A stretch of DNA of 64,000 bases from Flavivirga aquatica (lineage in GTDB: Bacteria > Bacteroidota > Bacteroidia > Flavobacteriales > Flavobacteriaceae), in contig NZ_MDJD01000048.1 of assembly GCF_001747085.1 (NCBI RefSeq), positions 1-64,000 on the forward strand. The letters are read 5' to 3'. Positions 7,824 through 16,640 of the stretch are shown one piece after another. The translations under genes were made by a program, and so were the position numbers. The notes beneath the pieces were generated by a model. It was not told the origin of the DNA, did no database searches, and saw only the letters and a program-made list of their open reading frames with translations. Position 1 is the stretch's first letter; each line of letters opens with the position of its first letter.

Positions 7824-9452
7824 ATGAGAAGTAAAAGTATGGAAAAAACTTTGAACGGCAAGGGGTCTGCTGTTCAAATACCTAAAATCGTATTCGACCC
7901 AAAGACAACACCAGAGGCAGAAGAACCTAGGTTTAATAAATATGGATTGGATTTAACCAATCCCGATTATATCACCTATAAACGGGAAAATCTTCAAGCC
8001 GAAATTATCGGTGGTATACAAACACAAGTACTAACGAGATTTAACGTATTATTAAAAATAGCCAAGCGACCACAGCAATCTGCAATGGACGTGTATCGCA
8101 ATAATGTGGACCTGTACAACGAAAACAATATTCAGCACTTTGTAAAACAGGCACAAATCAAATTAAATCTGGATGCGACCAAAATAACGGATTTCATCTA
8201 TGATTTAATCGAAAGGTTGGAACAGTATCGCAAGGACAAAGCTACCTATATTCCAGAAAACCATGTTATAGCATCACCACAACCCAAGGTTTCTAAAAAA
8301 GTTGATAAAATACTTAGGAGCGATACACTAACAGAAGGTTTAAAACAGCTATTTGCTAAATCTGGTATGGCATGCCCTAAGATTGGGTTGCAACTATTTT
8401 TAATAGCCCTTAGCAGTAAATTACCAAGTACGACACATGCCATACTGCAAGGTAACCCAGAGCTAACTAGCATATTAATACAATCATTTTCAAAAGTATT
8501 ACCAAATGAGGTAAATCGTTTTAAAACTTCTATAAGTGATAATGTATTGTATTACGCACCTGATAGAAATTACTGGAATAACAAAGTATTATTATTACCA
8601 ACCATCGATAAACTCGGTAAAAACAATACCGCACTATCAGAACTTATTTCCCAAGGTCAGGTCGATAGGTTGGTTACAGAAAACACCACCGAAGGCATCT
8701 ATAGAGCCAAAAACAGACTGATAAACGGAAGGCTAAGCCTTATTAGTTCAACCAATGCGGGCTATAATGAATTGTGTAATAATGATAATGTGGTAACGCT
8801 ACCACTTACCAACCCGAAAGCCATAAAACAAGCCATTACCACACACGCCATTAAAAAATGTGGTGGGTTGATAAATGAAACCGAGGTTGAACAAGCTACC
8901 AAATTATTACAATTTGTTTTCCGGGAATTAAAACCCGTAAACGTAGTAAATCCACATTTGGAGCAATTAAACATTGCTAGGTACTTCGATGAAGATTATA
9001 AACAAATAAAGCAGTTTCTACAATTAACAAGTCTAGTAACCCTATTGCACCAAAAACAATTAGGAGTTACCAAAAAGGGCAATGCTATTCAGGCTGAAGT
9101 GCAACCCAAGCACATGCTAATTGTATTAGAATTGTTTCAGGAGTTATGGGTAAAAGAAGAATCTGAACTCAGTTATAAAATAGCGACCACGTTTCGTAAT
9201 ATCAAAATGGTTCTACAAAAGGGTTCCCCAAAGAACCACCAAAATACCGAGTTTACTGTAAAAGCTATGCGAGAACGTTTAAAAATGCATCCTAAAACAT
9301 TGTCCCGACATATCCTTGCTCTATATGATTACAATAAAATAGAACGCACGGGTGGCAACCAAAAAGATGGCTATACCTATAAAGTTATCAGTTGGAATGA
9401 CAACACCCCAATGGAACGTTTCGAGCAATTTAAAACAGAAGTTTCTCAGTAG
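7824..9452 (+). CDS. Module 1 ATPase-like protein with lost Walker motifs
   Basis: 542 residues, aligning along much of its length with the ATPase at 14076. Both have a similar N-terminal segment (EIIGGIQ-VL-R-LLKI against LLQLTVLGGIKIEGLDRM; then VYRNNVDLYNENNIQHFVKQ against IRHNLDLYNDTQLEKFIRKC), a central ATPase-like region and a C-terminal winged-helix stretch (MRERLKMHPKTLSRHI, LYDYNKIERTGG). Where the paralogue has GSSGTGKT this one has GNPELTSI. Where it has VILIEDLD this one has VLLLPTID. ATP hydrolysis is therefore unlikely, yet the frame is complete and unbroken. It is followed by two tyrosine recombinases in the same order as module 2. The role is unknown, perhaps a structural or targeting subunit. 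ATG 7839 is an alternative start. Confidence 0.65.
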   Translation: MRSKSMEKTLNGKGSAVQIPKIVFDPKTTPEAEEPRFNKYGLDLTNPDYITYKRENLQAEIIGGIQTQVLTRFNVLLKIAKRPQQSAMDVYRNNVDLYNENNIQHFVKQAQIKLNLDATKITDFIYDLIERLEQYRKDKATYIPENHVIASPQPKVSKKVDKILRSDTLTEGLKQLFAKSGMACPKIGLQLFLIALSSKLPSTTHAILQGNPELTSILIQSFSKVLPNEVNRFKTSISDNVLYYAPDRNYWNNKVLLLPTIDKLGKNNTALSELISQGQVDRLVTENTTEGIYRAKNRLINGRLSLISSTNAGYNELCNNDNVVTLPLTNPKAIKQAITTHAIKKCGGLINETEVEQATKLLQFVFRELKPVNVVNPHLEQLNIARYFDEDYKQIKQFLQLTSLVTLLHQKQLGVTKKGNAIQAEVQPKHMLIVLELFQELWVKEESELSYKIATTFRNIKMVLQKGSPKNHQNTEFTVKAMRERLKMHPKTLSRHILALYDYNKIERTGGNQKDGYTYKVISWNDNTPMERFEQFKTEVSQ

Positions 9453-9572
9453 CTCAATCCACATTATAAAAGGCTTGGCTAAGTATTTTGAGAAACTTAA
9501 GGAATGTATATAAGGTGATAAAACACCAATTGGAATAAATAAAAAAATAATTGTAAAAAAAAGAGAAAAAAG

Positions 9573-10487
9573 ATGAAGAAATTAAACTTAGAAAATGAGG
9601 TATTTAAAAATACATTAGAAAAATTTAGCATTAGGTTGCAGACACAGAGAGCATCCACAGACCAGCAATACATCAAACCCAATATGGTTAAAGAGTTTTT
9701 GTATTACATGGAACAGAACGGTAAGACCAAATTCAATCAGATTAACCAAAAATTGGTAAATAAGTATTTTGAATACCTACGAAACAGACCACTGGAAACT
9801 AAAGCTGGTGGTATGTCTGATGGTTATCTGATGAAGCACCGTGAAGCTGTATTGCGTTTTATAGAATTTGTATTGGGATTAATAGGCTTACCGGTTGGTA
9901 AAGGTGAAAGTGGTATTCGCATCCGATTAGTTAAAAGCAAACCTACATCTAAAGTAATTTTATTGGAAGATGAAGTAAAAGAAGTATTCAACGTTTGTGA
10001 TGATACTATGCTAGGTATTAGGGATAAAGCAATCCTTAGTTTGTTATATGGTTGTGGATTGCGCAGAAAAGAGCTTTTGACATTGGAAATGAACGACATA
10101 GATTTAAATAAAGGTAGAATCCATATAGCTGATTCCAAAACAAAATACGCTAGGGATATCCCTATGACAGGAAATGTGCAAAAGCATATTGAAGATTATT
10201 TATTTAATGTAAGAAATCGTATGCTGGATTCTAATAGCACCGTAACTAATTTTTTAATAACGGAACGTGGTACAGCAATGTGCAATGGCAATTTGGCTAA
10301 AATCATGGAAAAGTTAAACGAAAGGTCCAGTATTTCCAAAAAGATAACGTGCCACCTGTTCCGTCATTCGATTGGTACGCACTTGCACCGTTTTTTAACG
10401 TTACAGGACGTAGCACAATTTCTTGGTCATAGAAATTTAGATAGCACCATGATATACACCCACTTAAAACATGAGTACTATGGATAG
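9573..10487 (+). CDS. Tyrosine recombinase, catalytically complete (module 1)
   Basis: 304 residues with an N-terminal SAM-like core-binding domain (about 1-110) and a C-terminal catalytic domain. Active-site residues: Arg in YGCGLRRKE, Lys in the beta-hairpin DSKTKYARDIPM, HLFRH (His-x-x-Arg-His), the His of FLGHRNL and the nucleophile Tyr in IYTHL. The length and motifs are XerC/D-like. It overlaps the next recombinase by 17 bases, so the two are probably made together. It would form a covalent 3'-phosphotyrosine intermediate during strand exchange. Probably the catalytic half of a recombinase pair. Confidence 0.9.
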   Translation: MKKLNLENEVFKNTLEKFSIRLQTQRASTDQQYIKPNMVKEFLYYMEQNGKTKFNQINQKLVNKYFEYLRNRPLETKAGGMSDGYLMKHREAVLRFIEFVLGLIGLPVGKGESGIRIRLVKSKPTSKVILLEDEVKEVFNVCDDTMLGIRDKAILSLLYGCGLRRKELLTLEMNDIDLNKGRIHIADSKTKYARDIPMTGNVQKHIEDYLFNVRNRMLDSNSTVTNFLITERGTAMCNGNLAKIMEKLNERSSISKKITCHLFRHSIGTHLHRFLTLQDVAQFLGHRNLDSTMIYTHLKHEYYG

Positions 10488-11373
10488 AGATAAGCTAATA
10501 AAACGATTTGAACGTTATATACTTAACGATTTGGGATTACAGCATAGAACAGCCACAGGCTATAAGAATTGCCTTAATAGTTACTTAAATTGGCTAGAGG
10601 ATAACAATATCAAACCTAAAAAGGTAACGTTGCAAGAAAGTTATGATTTTATAGCGTATCGGCAACAACGAGGTGATGCACATTCAACCGTAAAAGGCTA
10701 TAAAGGTATCGTAACACATTTCAATCATAGTATAGGTATGAAAATAAATCCGATGCTCATGGTGCATGTAGCTAAAAGTAACAGAACGACACCAACACAG
10801 CTATTGGATGAGGAATTTTTAAATACCATCTATCGTGAAACCAAAGCTAATACATTGGTGCAAAAACGTGATAGGTGTATGTTAGGTATGATGGTGTTTC
10901 TAGGATTACAGCGTAAAGAATTACAGTTGTTAAAGTTAAATCACTTAGACTTAGAAGAAGGTCGTTTATACGTACCCGCAACAACGATTTCAAATGAAAG
11001 ATATATCAACTTACACCCAAAACAGATATTGCATTTATCTAATTATATCTATGATACAAGACCAATGCTGTTAGAGCAATTCAGGCGTGAAACGAATAAT
11101 CTATTTTTTAGTTCGGGTGAAGCAACAAACCTAGATGGTGCTTTGGGTAGAATGATAACCAGATTAAAACAGGAATTTCATTATATAAGGGATTTTCAAC
11201 AGCTAAAACAATCTAGGATTACTATTTGGGTGAAGGAACTGGGATTGCGTGAAGCACAATATTTAGGTGGTTACAGGTATGTAACTAGTGTACAGCGATA
11301 TGATTTTAAGAGTATCGATGATTTACAGAAAAAGCTGGAATTTCATCATCCAATGGAAAGTATGGCATTTTAG
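10471..11373 (+). CDS. Degenerate tyrosine recombinase partner (module 1)
   Basis: 300 residues with the tyrosine recombinase fold: a core-binding domain, then RDRCMLGMMVFLGLQRKEL. The first catalytic Arg is Gln (GLQRKE). The HxxRH box reads QQLKQ, so both His and the second Arg are gone, and the usual Gly-His is LGGYRY. A Tyr remains in VQRYDF. Strand cleavage by this subunit is therefore unlikely unless residues are supplied by the partner. It overlaps the complete recombinase upstream. I infer an architectural or regulatory subunit. The module 2 counterpart is also degenerate but less so. Confidence 0.75.
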   Translation: MSTMDRDKLIKRFERYILNDLGLQHRTATGYKNCLNSYLNWLEDNNIKPKKVTLQESYDFIAYRQQRGDAHSTVKGYKGIVTHFNHSIGMKINPMLMVHVAKSNRTTPTQLLDEEFLNTIYRETKANTLVQKRDRCMLGMMVFLGLQRKELQLLKLNHLDLEEGRLYVPATTISNERYINLHPKQILHLSNYIYDTRPMLLEQFRRETNNLFFSSGEATNLDGALGRMITRLKQEFHYIRDFQQLKQSRITIWVKELGLREAQYLGGYRYVTSVQRYDFKSIDDLQKKLEFHHPMESMAF

Positions 11374-11429
11374 GTATGATTTGTGAGGTAATAAATAATG
11401 AGAATTTAATAATTTGTATATTTGTAACT

Positions 11430-11681
11430 ATGGGAGCAGTAGAATTAAGAAATACCATTTTAAGTAAACTCAATACTATTGAGGATTCTTCTATTTTACA
11501 AGGTGTTTTGCGCTATATAGAAGAATACAATAGCAAAGATGAAATTGTTGCTTATACAGTTCAGGGAGAACCTTTAACTAAAAAAGAGTATATCAAAAAA
11601 GTAAAAGATGCAGATGCTTCAATAGATGCAGGAAGATATACTACTTTGGAAGATTTAGAAAAGGAAATGCGGAATTGGTAG
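11430..11681 (+). CDS. Antitoxin of a RelE/ParE-type toxin-antitoxin pair
   Basis: 83 residues from ATG 11430; the frame is open further upstream, but this start is preceded by TATATTTG (11417-11424), a good -7 box. It has an N-terminal helical segment (MGAVELRNTILSKLNTIEDS), QGVLRYIEEYN, then YTVQGEPLTKKEYIKKVKDADASI and an acidic tail ending LEKEMRNW. This pattern is common in Bacteroidetes antitoxins that precede RelE/ParE toxins. One base separates it from the toxin gene. It should bind the toxin through the C-terminal region and perhaps the promoter through the N-terminal part. Recognised chiefly by its partner. Confidence 0.7.
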   Translation: MGAVELRNTILSKLNTIEDSSILQGVLRYIEEYNSKDEIVAYTVQGEPLTKKEYIKKVKDADASIDAGRYTTLEDLEKEMRNW

Positions 11682-11682
11682 T

Positions 11683-11991
11683 ATGACTAAAACTAATATT
11701 AAGATTGTTTTTGCGAACGAAGCAAAAGCAGATTTGAGATTCATTTACGAACGTATATTAGAAAAGACCAAATCTATTGTAAATGCAACCAATGTCGTTA
11801 CAGATATTCTTGAAGCCAGTAAAAAGATTCATTTTGTTGAACAATATCAAGTAGATGAATTTTTGGGTGAACCACATAGAAGAATAGTTGTTAGACATTT
11901 TAAGATTATCTATAAACCAGTAGGTAATAAAGAAATAAGAATACTTCAAGTTTTTGATACCTATCAGAATCCTATAAAACTTCGTAAATAA
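11683..11991 (+). CDS. RelE/ParE-family toxin
   Basis: 102 residues. Features of the family: start KIVFANEAKADLRFIYERIL (strand then helix), a middle FVEQYQVDEFLGEPHRRIVVRHFKIIYKP, and end EIRILQVFDTYQNPIKL. Toxins of this fold either cut ribosome-bound mRNA (RelE) or poison gyrase (ParE); I cannot tell which from sequence. It follows its antitoxin by one base and ends before a strong terminator. It sits between recombinase module 1 and tip 2, where it could stabilise the island. Confidence 0.8.
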   Translation: MTKTNIKIVFANEAKADLRFIYERILEKTKSIVNATNVVTDILEASKKIHFVEQYQVDEFLGEPHRRIVVRHFKIIYKPVGNKEIRILQVFDTYQNPIKLRK

Positions 11992-12017
11992 AGTAATTAC
12001 CACATAAAAATTAATGC

Positions 12018-12047
12018 AAAACCATCTAGTCGCTAGGTGGTTTTTTT
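12018..12047 (+). terminator. Terminator after the toxin-antitoxin pair
   Basis: AAACCATCTAG, loop TCG, CTAGGTGGTTTTTTT: an 11-pair stem and a T run. Confidence 0.8.
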
Positions 12048-12080
12048 ATATCTTAGATTTCGATTAATCTAGTTATTAAT

Positions 12081-12093
12081 CATACGTTCTTTA
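12081..12093 (+). repeat. Rhs-tip upstream word, copy 2
   Basis: CATACGTTCTTTA, identical to the copy at 48-60, 45 bases before the tip 2 frame. Confidence 0.6.
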
Positions 12094-12125
12094 AAATAAA
12101 GTAACTCCTAGAAATAGTATATAGG

Positions 12126-13106
12126 GTGTTATCATTCGGAATGCTGTTACCAAACCGTCACGGCACCAGTGATAGCTATAGGTATGGATTCCAAGGGCAA
12201 GAGATGGATAATGAAGTAAAAGGAGAAGGAAATTCCATTAACTACAAGTTTAGAATGCACGACCCGAGAGTAGGAAGGTTCTTTAGTAGAGATCCTTTAT
12301 CTTCCCAATATCCACATAACTCTCCTTATGCGTTTAGTGAGAATAGAGTGATTGATGGTGTTGAGTTAGAAGGATTAGAATATACTTTTTATATGTTGGC
12401 TTACACGGAAGATAAACAGTCAGTGAGATTAGTAACATATGATGAACTAGACGCTACTATTCAAACATTTTTTGGAGATTATAATGCTAATGCAGGTTCA
12501 GGTACTTTTATTTACGGTTCTGATGGGAATTGGCATAGTTTACCAAAAGAATTTGAAAATAAATCCTTAAATACTATTGGTACACCTCAAGAAGTATCTG
12601 ATAAAGTAAATTCTTTTGAAATTAGGAATGATGCCCACGATGCATTAGTTATTAGTAATTCTCTTCAAAGAATCGGTAACACTGCAAGTTTAGCGATGAG
12701 TACCGCTATGATTTTTGATGGAGCGAATAAATTTAAATTAAATCCTCAAAATTTAAGAAATGCATATACCAATGCAGTAAGAGGGCTTAAAAGGCAGGGA
12801 AGTAGAATGCTTAAATCTGGGTTAAGTAATAAAGCATTACACCAAGCTAGAAGAAATTTAGGAGAGCTGTATAAAGATGTTACACCAGATGATTTAAAGG
12901 GTTATATCTATAAGTTCAATGAAAAAAGATATGGCGATAAATTAGGACCTACATTTGAAAGTTTAAGAAAGAAAGGAAAAACGTATGACCAAATAATAGA
13001 TAGCGCTTCTCGACCTTTAGGAGATAAAAAAGCTTTAGGGAAAGCATTGTTTAAAGAATTTGGAGATGAAATTAAACCAATACTTAATAAATACGAAATG
13101 TTATAG
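12126..13106 (+). CDS. Headless Rhs tip 2 with uncharacterised C-terminal toxin region
   Basis: 326 residues. It begins inside an Rhs protein ([57 protein letters not shown]), with no upstream barrel or secretion region. The best available start is GTG 12126, with ATG 12141 as an alternative; whether it is translated alone is unknown. After the core come about 120 variable residues, then a basic, helical C-terminus ([40 protein letters not shown]) without motifs I recognise. The basic character would suit a nuclease, but that is only a guess. The immunity-type gene follows with no spacing. Likely a displaced toxin cassette. Confidence 0.7.
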   Translation: MLSFGMLLPNRHGTSDSYRYGFQGQEMDNEVKGEGNSINYKFRMHDPRVGRFFSRDPLSSQYPHNSPYAFSENRVIDGVELEGLEYTFYMLAYTEDKQSVRLVTYDELDATIQTFFGDYNANAGSGTFIYGSDGNWHSLPKEFENKSLNTIGTPQEVSDKVNSFEIRNDAHDALVISNSLQRIGNTASLAMSTAMIFDGANKFKLNPQNLRNAYTNAVRGLKRQGSRMLKSGLSNKALHQARRNLGELYKDVTPDDLKGYIYKFNEKRYGDKLGPTFESLRKKGKTYDQIIDSASRPLGDKKALGKALFKEFGDEIKPILNKYEML

Positions 13107-13556
13107 ATGGGATTTTATTTAAATAAATATAACGAAGCCAACAAGAAAATTTTATTGGATTTAAAAGACTTTAAATTTAAAGATGAAATTTGTAGTGATA
13201 ATGTTGCCTCTTTTGGGTTTTATGACTTATTAGGAGATGAAGTTTTAGGATTAAGTTCGATAAATGAAAGTTTGTTTTTATTTGTAGAAGGAGCTTGCTA
13301 TGAGTTAGATACGAATTTAAAAGTGAATTATAAAAGAGTAGATAATGTTGCACATTTGTCGATTACTAAAAATACTCATTCTTATGAGTTGAAATATTTT
13401 TTTGAAGAACCATTAAGTACGTTATCTTATTCTGAAGAAAATGAAGATTCTGATTTTGGATTGTGGATATTTAATGTTTTAAATTCAATAGAAAGGATAA
13501 ATATTTTCAAAGAATATAATAATAATTATATTGAAGGTTTTGTTTGTAATGCATAA
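13107..13556 (+). CDS. Putative immunity protein for tip 2
   Basis: 149 residues starting at the base after the tip 2 stop codon. Acidic and soluble, without signal or membrane segments. It carries repeated strand-like segments (SSINESLFLFVEGACYELD, LSITKNTHSYELKYFFEE) and an acidic patch (YSEENEDSDFG). I do not recognise the family. An acidic partner next to a basic C-terminal toxin region fits immunity by occlusion, but the call rests on position. Confidence 0.55.
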   Translation: MGFYLNKYNEANKKILLDLKDFKFKDEICSDNVASFGFYDLLGDEVLGLSSINESLFLFVEGACYELDTNLKVNYKRVDNVAHLSITKNTHSYELKYFFEEPLSTLSYSEENEDSDFGLWIFNVLNSIERINIFKEYNNNYIEGFVCNA

Positions 13557-13566
13557 AAATCTAACT

Positions 13567-13598
13567 AAAAAAAGCTACTGTAAAAAGTAGCTTTTTTT
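13567..13598. terminator. Bidirectional terminator between immunity 2 and the XRE gene
   Basis: AAAAAAAGCTAC, loop TGTAAAAA, GTAGCTTTTTTT. It separates the convergent immunity 2 and XRE genes. A similar structure follows immunity 3. Confidence 0.75.
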
Positions 13599-13936
13599 TA
13601 TGAATAAGCTTTTTTAGCATTAGTATCTCTAATATAAGCATCAAGAATTTTAAAGAGTGCTTTTTTATCCTCACTATCCATATTAACAATAGCTTCCATA
13701 CGAGCAGTAATGTCCTTATCAAAAAGAACGGTATCACTATCGCCTACCAAATAATCTAACGTAACATTAAGCGCATTAGCTAATCTGTGAGCAGTCTCAA
13801 TAGATGGCTTCATCTCGTTACGTTCGTACTTACCAACAATATCACCAGACACATTAGCAAGTTTACCCAACTCACTTTGAGACATTTTTTTCTGTTTACG
13901 TACTAATATTATTTTACTTCCAAAGTTCATTATCAT
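13598..13936 (-). CDS. XRE-family regulator of recombinase module 2
   Basis: 112 residues. N-terminal helix-turn-helix (KIILVRKQKKMSQSELGKLA, NVSGDIVGKYERNEMKPS, AHRLANALNVTLDYLVGD), then a C-terminal tail (MEAIVNMDSEDKKALFKILD, AYIRDTNAKKAYS) common in Bacteroidetes phage-like regulators. Divergent from the ATPase gene at 14076 across 139 bases that carry two operator-like inverted repeats, so it probably represses itself and the recombinase module. A second Met (MNFGSK) two codons in is an alternative start. The last 11 codons of a close relative survive at 20514-20549. Confidence 0.85.
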   Translation of the reverse strand: MIMNFGSKIILVRKQKKMSQSELGKLANVSGDIVGKYERNEMKPSIETAHRLANALNVTLDYLVGDSDTVLFDKDITARMEAIVNMDSEDKKALFKILDAYIRDTNAKKAYS

Positions 13937-13990
13937 TCATTTTTACAGAGTATAAAAGCTATAAAGGACAAATATATATGAAGTAAACAT

Positions 13991-14057
13991 CAGAAACAAA
14001 TGGTTTAGTTCTTGTTTGTATCTGAATAATTATATAGTTTTGTGAATAATTGTTCAG
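13991..14057 (+). promoter_or_regulatory. Promoter of module 2 with two operator-like inverted repeats
   Basis: A -7 box TAGTTTTG (14035-14042) lies inside an inverted repeat, CTGAATAATT (14022-14031) against AATTGTTCAG (14048-14057), 9 of 10 pairs. A second repeat lies just upstream, CAGAAACAAA (13991-14000) against TTTGTATCTG (14015-14024), also 9 of 10. A repressor bound there would cover the promoter. The likely binder is the divergent XRE protein. Confidence 0.55.
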
Positions 14058-14075
14058 AAAATAAAAATATCAACA

Positions 14076-15665
14076 ATGGCTACAAAACTTCAAATTGAGA
14101 ATGCAGAACAACTAATCTACGAGAACGAATTACTACAACTCACAGTTTTAGGTGGTATAAAAATAGAAGGATTAGACAGAATGCGAATAACTGTAAAACT
14201 AGAATTACAGGAAAGTAGCAGACCACCAATAAGGCATAATCTTGATTTATATAACGATACACAATTAGAGAAGTTTATTAGAAAGTGTGCGGAGAAACTG
14301 GAAATAGGAACATCAGTAATATCAGCCAGTTTAAGCGAACTCACGGAAGAACTGGAAAAGTACCGTATCGAAAGAATAAAAGAAGTTGAACAGAATTTAA
14401 AGCTAAAAATTAAGCAACTCAATTTAGCAGAAAAAGAAGAAGCTGAAACCTTTTTAAAGTCTAAAGACTTACTGAACAAGACCAATGAATTAATCGGAAA
14501 ATCTGGAGTTATTGGCGAAGAAATCAACAGATTATTAATGTATATCATCTTTACAAGCAGACAGCGAGAACAACCATTACACGTTATCAGCTTGGGAAGT
14601 TCTGGAACAGGAAAAACACATTTACAAGAAAAAGTAGGCGAATTAGTTCCAGAAGAAGAACGAGTAAGTATTACTACGCTGTCAGAAAACGCCTTTTATT
14701 ATTTTGGTAAACAAGAATTAAAACACAAAGTAATATTAATAGAGGATTTAGACGGAGCAGAAAACGCACTCTATCCACTTCGGGAATTACAAACTAAAAA
14801 ACGTATTGTAAAAACCATTGCCAGTAAAAACAATAAAGGCGAAACCCAAACCAAGTATTTAGTAGTTGAAGGTCCTGTATGCGTTGCAGGTTGTACCACC
14901 AAAGAATATATCTACGAGGATAACGCCAACCGTAGCTTTCTAATTTATCTCGATGAAAGCCAAGAACAGGACGAGAAAATAATGGCTTATCAACGCCAAA
15001 TATCAAGTGGCGAAATTAATTTTTATGAGCAGAAAGAAATACAAGGGTTTTTACAAAATACACAACGCATATTAGAACCAATCAGAGTAATCAATCCTTT
15101 TGCTAATAAACTCAATCTTCCACAATCAGTATTTAAACCAAGAAGAACCAACAACCATTATTTACAGTTCATAGAAGCCATTACATTTTATTATCAGTAC
15201 CAACGGGAAAAGAAATACGACAAACAAACAGGAGAAGAATACATCGAAGTAACGATAGAGGACATAGAAAATGCTAACAGCCTTTTAAAAGAGATTTTAC
15301 TACGTAAAAGCGACGAACTAACAGGAAGTTGCCGAAACTATTTAGAGTTGCTTAAATCGTACTTAAAACTAAAAAAGAAGAAACAGTTTACCGCATTAGA
15401 AATCCGCAAGCAATTACGATTACCAAAAACATCACAATGGCGTTATCACAAGCAATTAGTCGATGCTTATTTAATCAAGAAAGTAGAGAAAAAAGGTAAG
15501 CAAACAAATCAATATCAAGTCACCAACGAAAAGGAATACAAAGAACTGGAAACGCAGATACAGACTATGTTGGATGATTGCTTACAAGATATAAAGCGTT
15601 CCATTGTTCCAAAACGTTCCAAAGCAAAAGTGGAACGGTCAAAAGTAACAAAAACAGCAAGTTAG
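14076..15665 (+). CDS. Module 2 AAA-type ATPase with winged-helix C-terminus
   Basis: 529 residues. About 1-130 is a charged helical N-terminal part. A P-loop follows, Walker A LGSSGTGKTHLQ (about residue 172) and Walker B VILIEDLDGAE (about 215), then VAGCTTKEYIYEDNANRSFL with a sensor-like Thr/Asn and an Arg, and LDESQEQDEKIMAYQRQI, a pattern recalling MCM-like or phage-primase AAA domains. The C-terminal 120 residues include a winged-helix-like segment (FTALEIRKQLRLPKTSQWRY) and a very basic tail. It is the first gene of an operon with two tyrosine recombinases (39 bases to the next). I infer an ATP-driven DNA-remodelling partner for the recombinases. No family name is secure. Confidence 0.65.
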   Translation: MATKLQIENAEQLIYENELLQLTVLGGIKIEGLDRMRITVKLELQESSRPPIRHNLDLYNDTQLEKFIRKCAEKLEIGTSVISASLSELTEELEKYRIERIKEVEQNLKLKIKQLNLAEKEEAETFLKSKDLLNKTNELIGKSGVIGEEINRLLMYIIFTSRQREQPLHVISLGSSGTGKTHLQEKVGELVPEEERVSITTLSENAFYYFGKQELKHKVILIEDLDGAENALYPLRELQTKKRIVKTIASKNNKGETQTKYLVVEGPVCVAGCTTKEYIYEDNANRSFLIYLDESQEQDEKIMAYQRQISSGEINFYEQKEIQGFLQNTQRILEPIRVINPFANKLNLPQSVFKPRRTNNHYLQFIEAITFYYQYQREKKYDKQTGEEYIEVTIEDIENANSLLKEILLRKSDELTGSCRNYLELLKSYLKLKKKKQFTALEIRKQLRLPKTSQWRYHKQLVDAYLIKKVEKKGKQTNQYQVTNEKEYKELETQIQTMLDDCLQDIKRSIVPKRSKAKVERSKVTKTAS

Positions 15666-15704
15666 GTTTAGTGTTCCATCGTTCCCAAAATAGGTATAAG
15701 TGCA

Positions 15705-16640
15705 ATGAAAAAATTAATCCTAAAAAACAGCAGTTACGAATATTTACAAAGTGGTTTTAAAGAATGGTTAGACATCTTGGGTTACAATCCAATGAGCGTT
15801 TATAATCTTCCAAATATCATACGTGAGTTTTTACACTTTTTAGAAAGTAAAAATATTAATCACATCAATAATTTAGAGCAACAACACTACAAGGATTATT
15901 ATAAGTACATCTACAATCGAGGAAATCAAAGACGTGGCGGAGGATTAAGTAATAACTACATTAACAAGCATTTACAGGCAATCGAGAAGTTTTTACAATA
16001 CTTGCACCATAAAGGAATGCGAAATGTTCCACATCTTGGAATTACACTATTAAAACTCAATACCAAAGAAATAACAGTACTCTCACAAGACGAAATACAA
16101 CTACTTTATAAAGCCACTTATAAAGATGTAGAAACCCAAAGAATGGAAGCTTTACAATCAAGAGATAGAGTATTATTAACTGTTTTTTATGGTTGTGGTT
16201 TACGAAGAAAAGAAGGGGCGCATTTAGAGCTCAACGATATTAATTTAGACAGACGTGTATTGCACGTTAGAAAAGGGAAAAACTATAAAGAACGCTTTGT
16301 TCCATTTAGCAAATCCAATACGAAAATCTTTGAAGAATACATTTACGACTTTAGGCCATTACTGGCCAAATCCAAAAAAGAAAGTAGTTTATTTATTGGC
16401 TACTCTGGAAAACCAATGTTTGGTGGTGGATTATATACAAGATTAAAACTATTACAATTACAAATAGAAGATATAGAATTACAAAACAAAACTATAGGAT
16501 TACATACATTACGCCACAGCATCGCAACACATCTTTTAGAAGCAGGAATGCCACTTGATAAAATCAGTTGTTTTTTAGGTCATTCTTCACTCGAAAGCAC
16601 ACAGATTTATACACATTTAATCGACAAGAAAGATGAATAG
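15705..16640 (+). CDS. Tyrosine recombinase, catalytically complete (module 2)
   Basis: 311 residues, XerC/D-like. Core-binding domain about 1-120. Catalytic set: Arg in YGCGLRRKEG, Lys in VRKGKNYKERFVP, HTLRHS, the His in FLGHSSL, Tyr in IYTHLI. It closely parallels the complete recombinase of module 1, including the shared YGCGLRRKE. It overlaps the next gene by 8 bases. It should perform strand cleavage and exchange for the module; the target sites are not known but the palindromic tract at 18129-18932 is a candidate. Confidence 0.9.
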   Translation: MKKLILKNSSYEYLQSGFKEWLDILGYNPMSVYNLPNIIREFLHFLESKNINHINNLEQQHYKDYYKYIYNRGNQRRGGGLSNNYINKHLQAIEKFLQYLHHKGMRNVPHLGITLLKLNTKEITVLSQDEIQLLYKATYKDVETQRMEALQSRDRVLLTVFYGCGLRRKEGAHLELNDINLDRRVLHVRKGKNYKERFVPFSKSNTKIFEEYIYDFRPLLAKSKKESSLFIGYSGKPMFGGGLYTRLKLLQLQIEDIELQNKTIGLHTLRHSIATHLLEAGMPLDKISCFLGHSSLESTQIYTHLIDKKDE

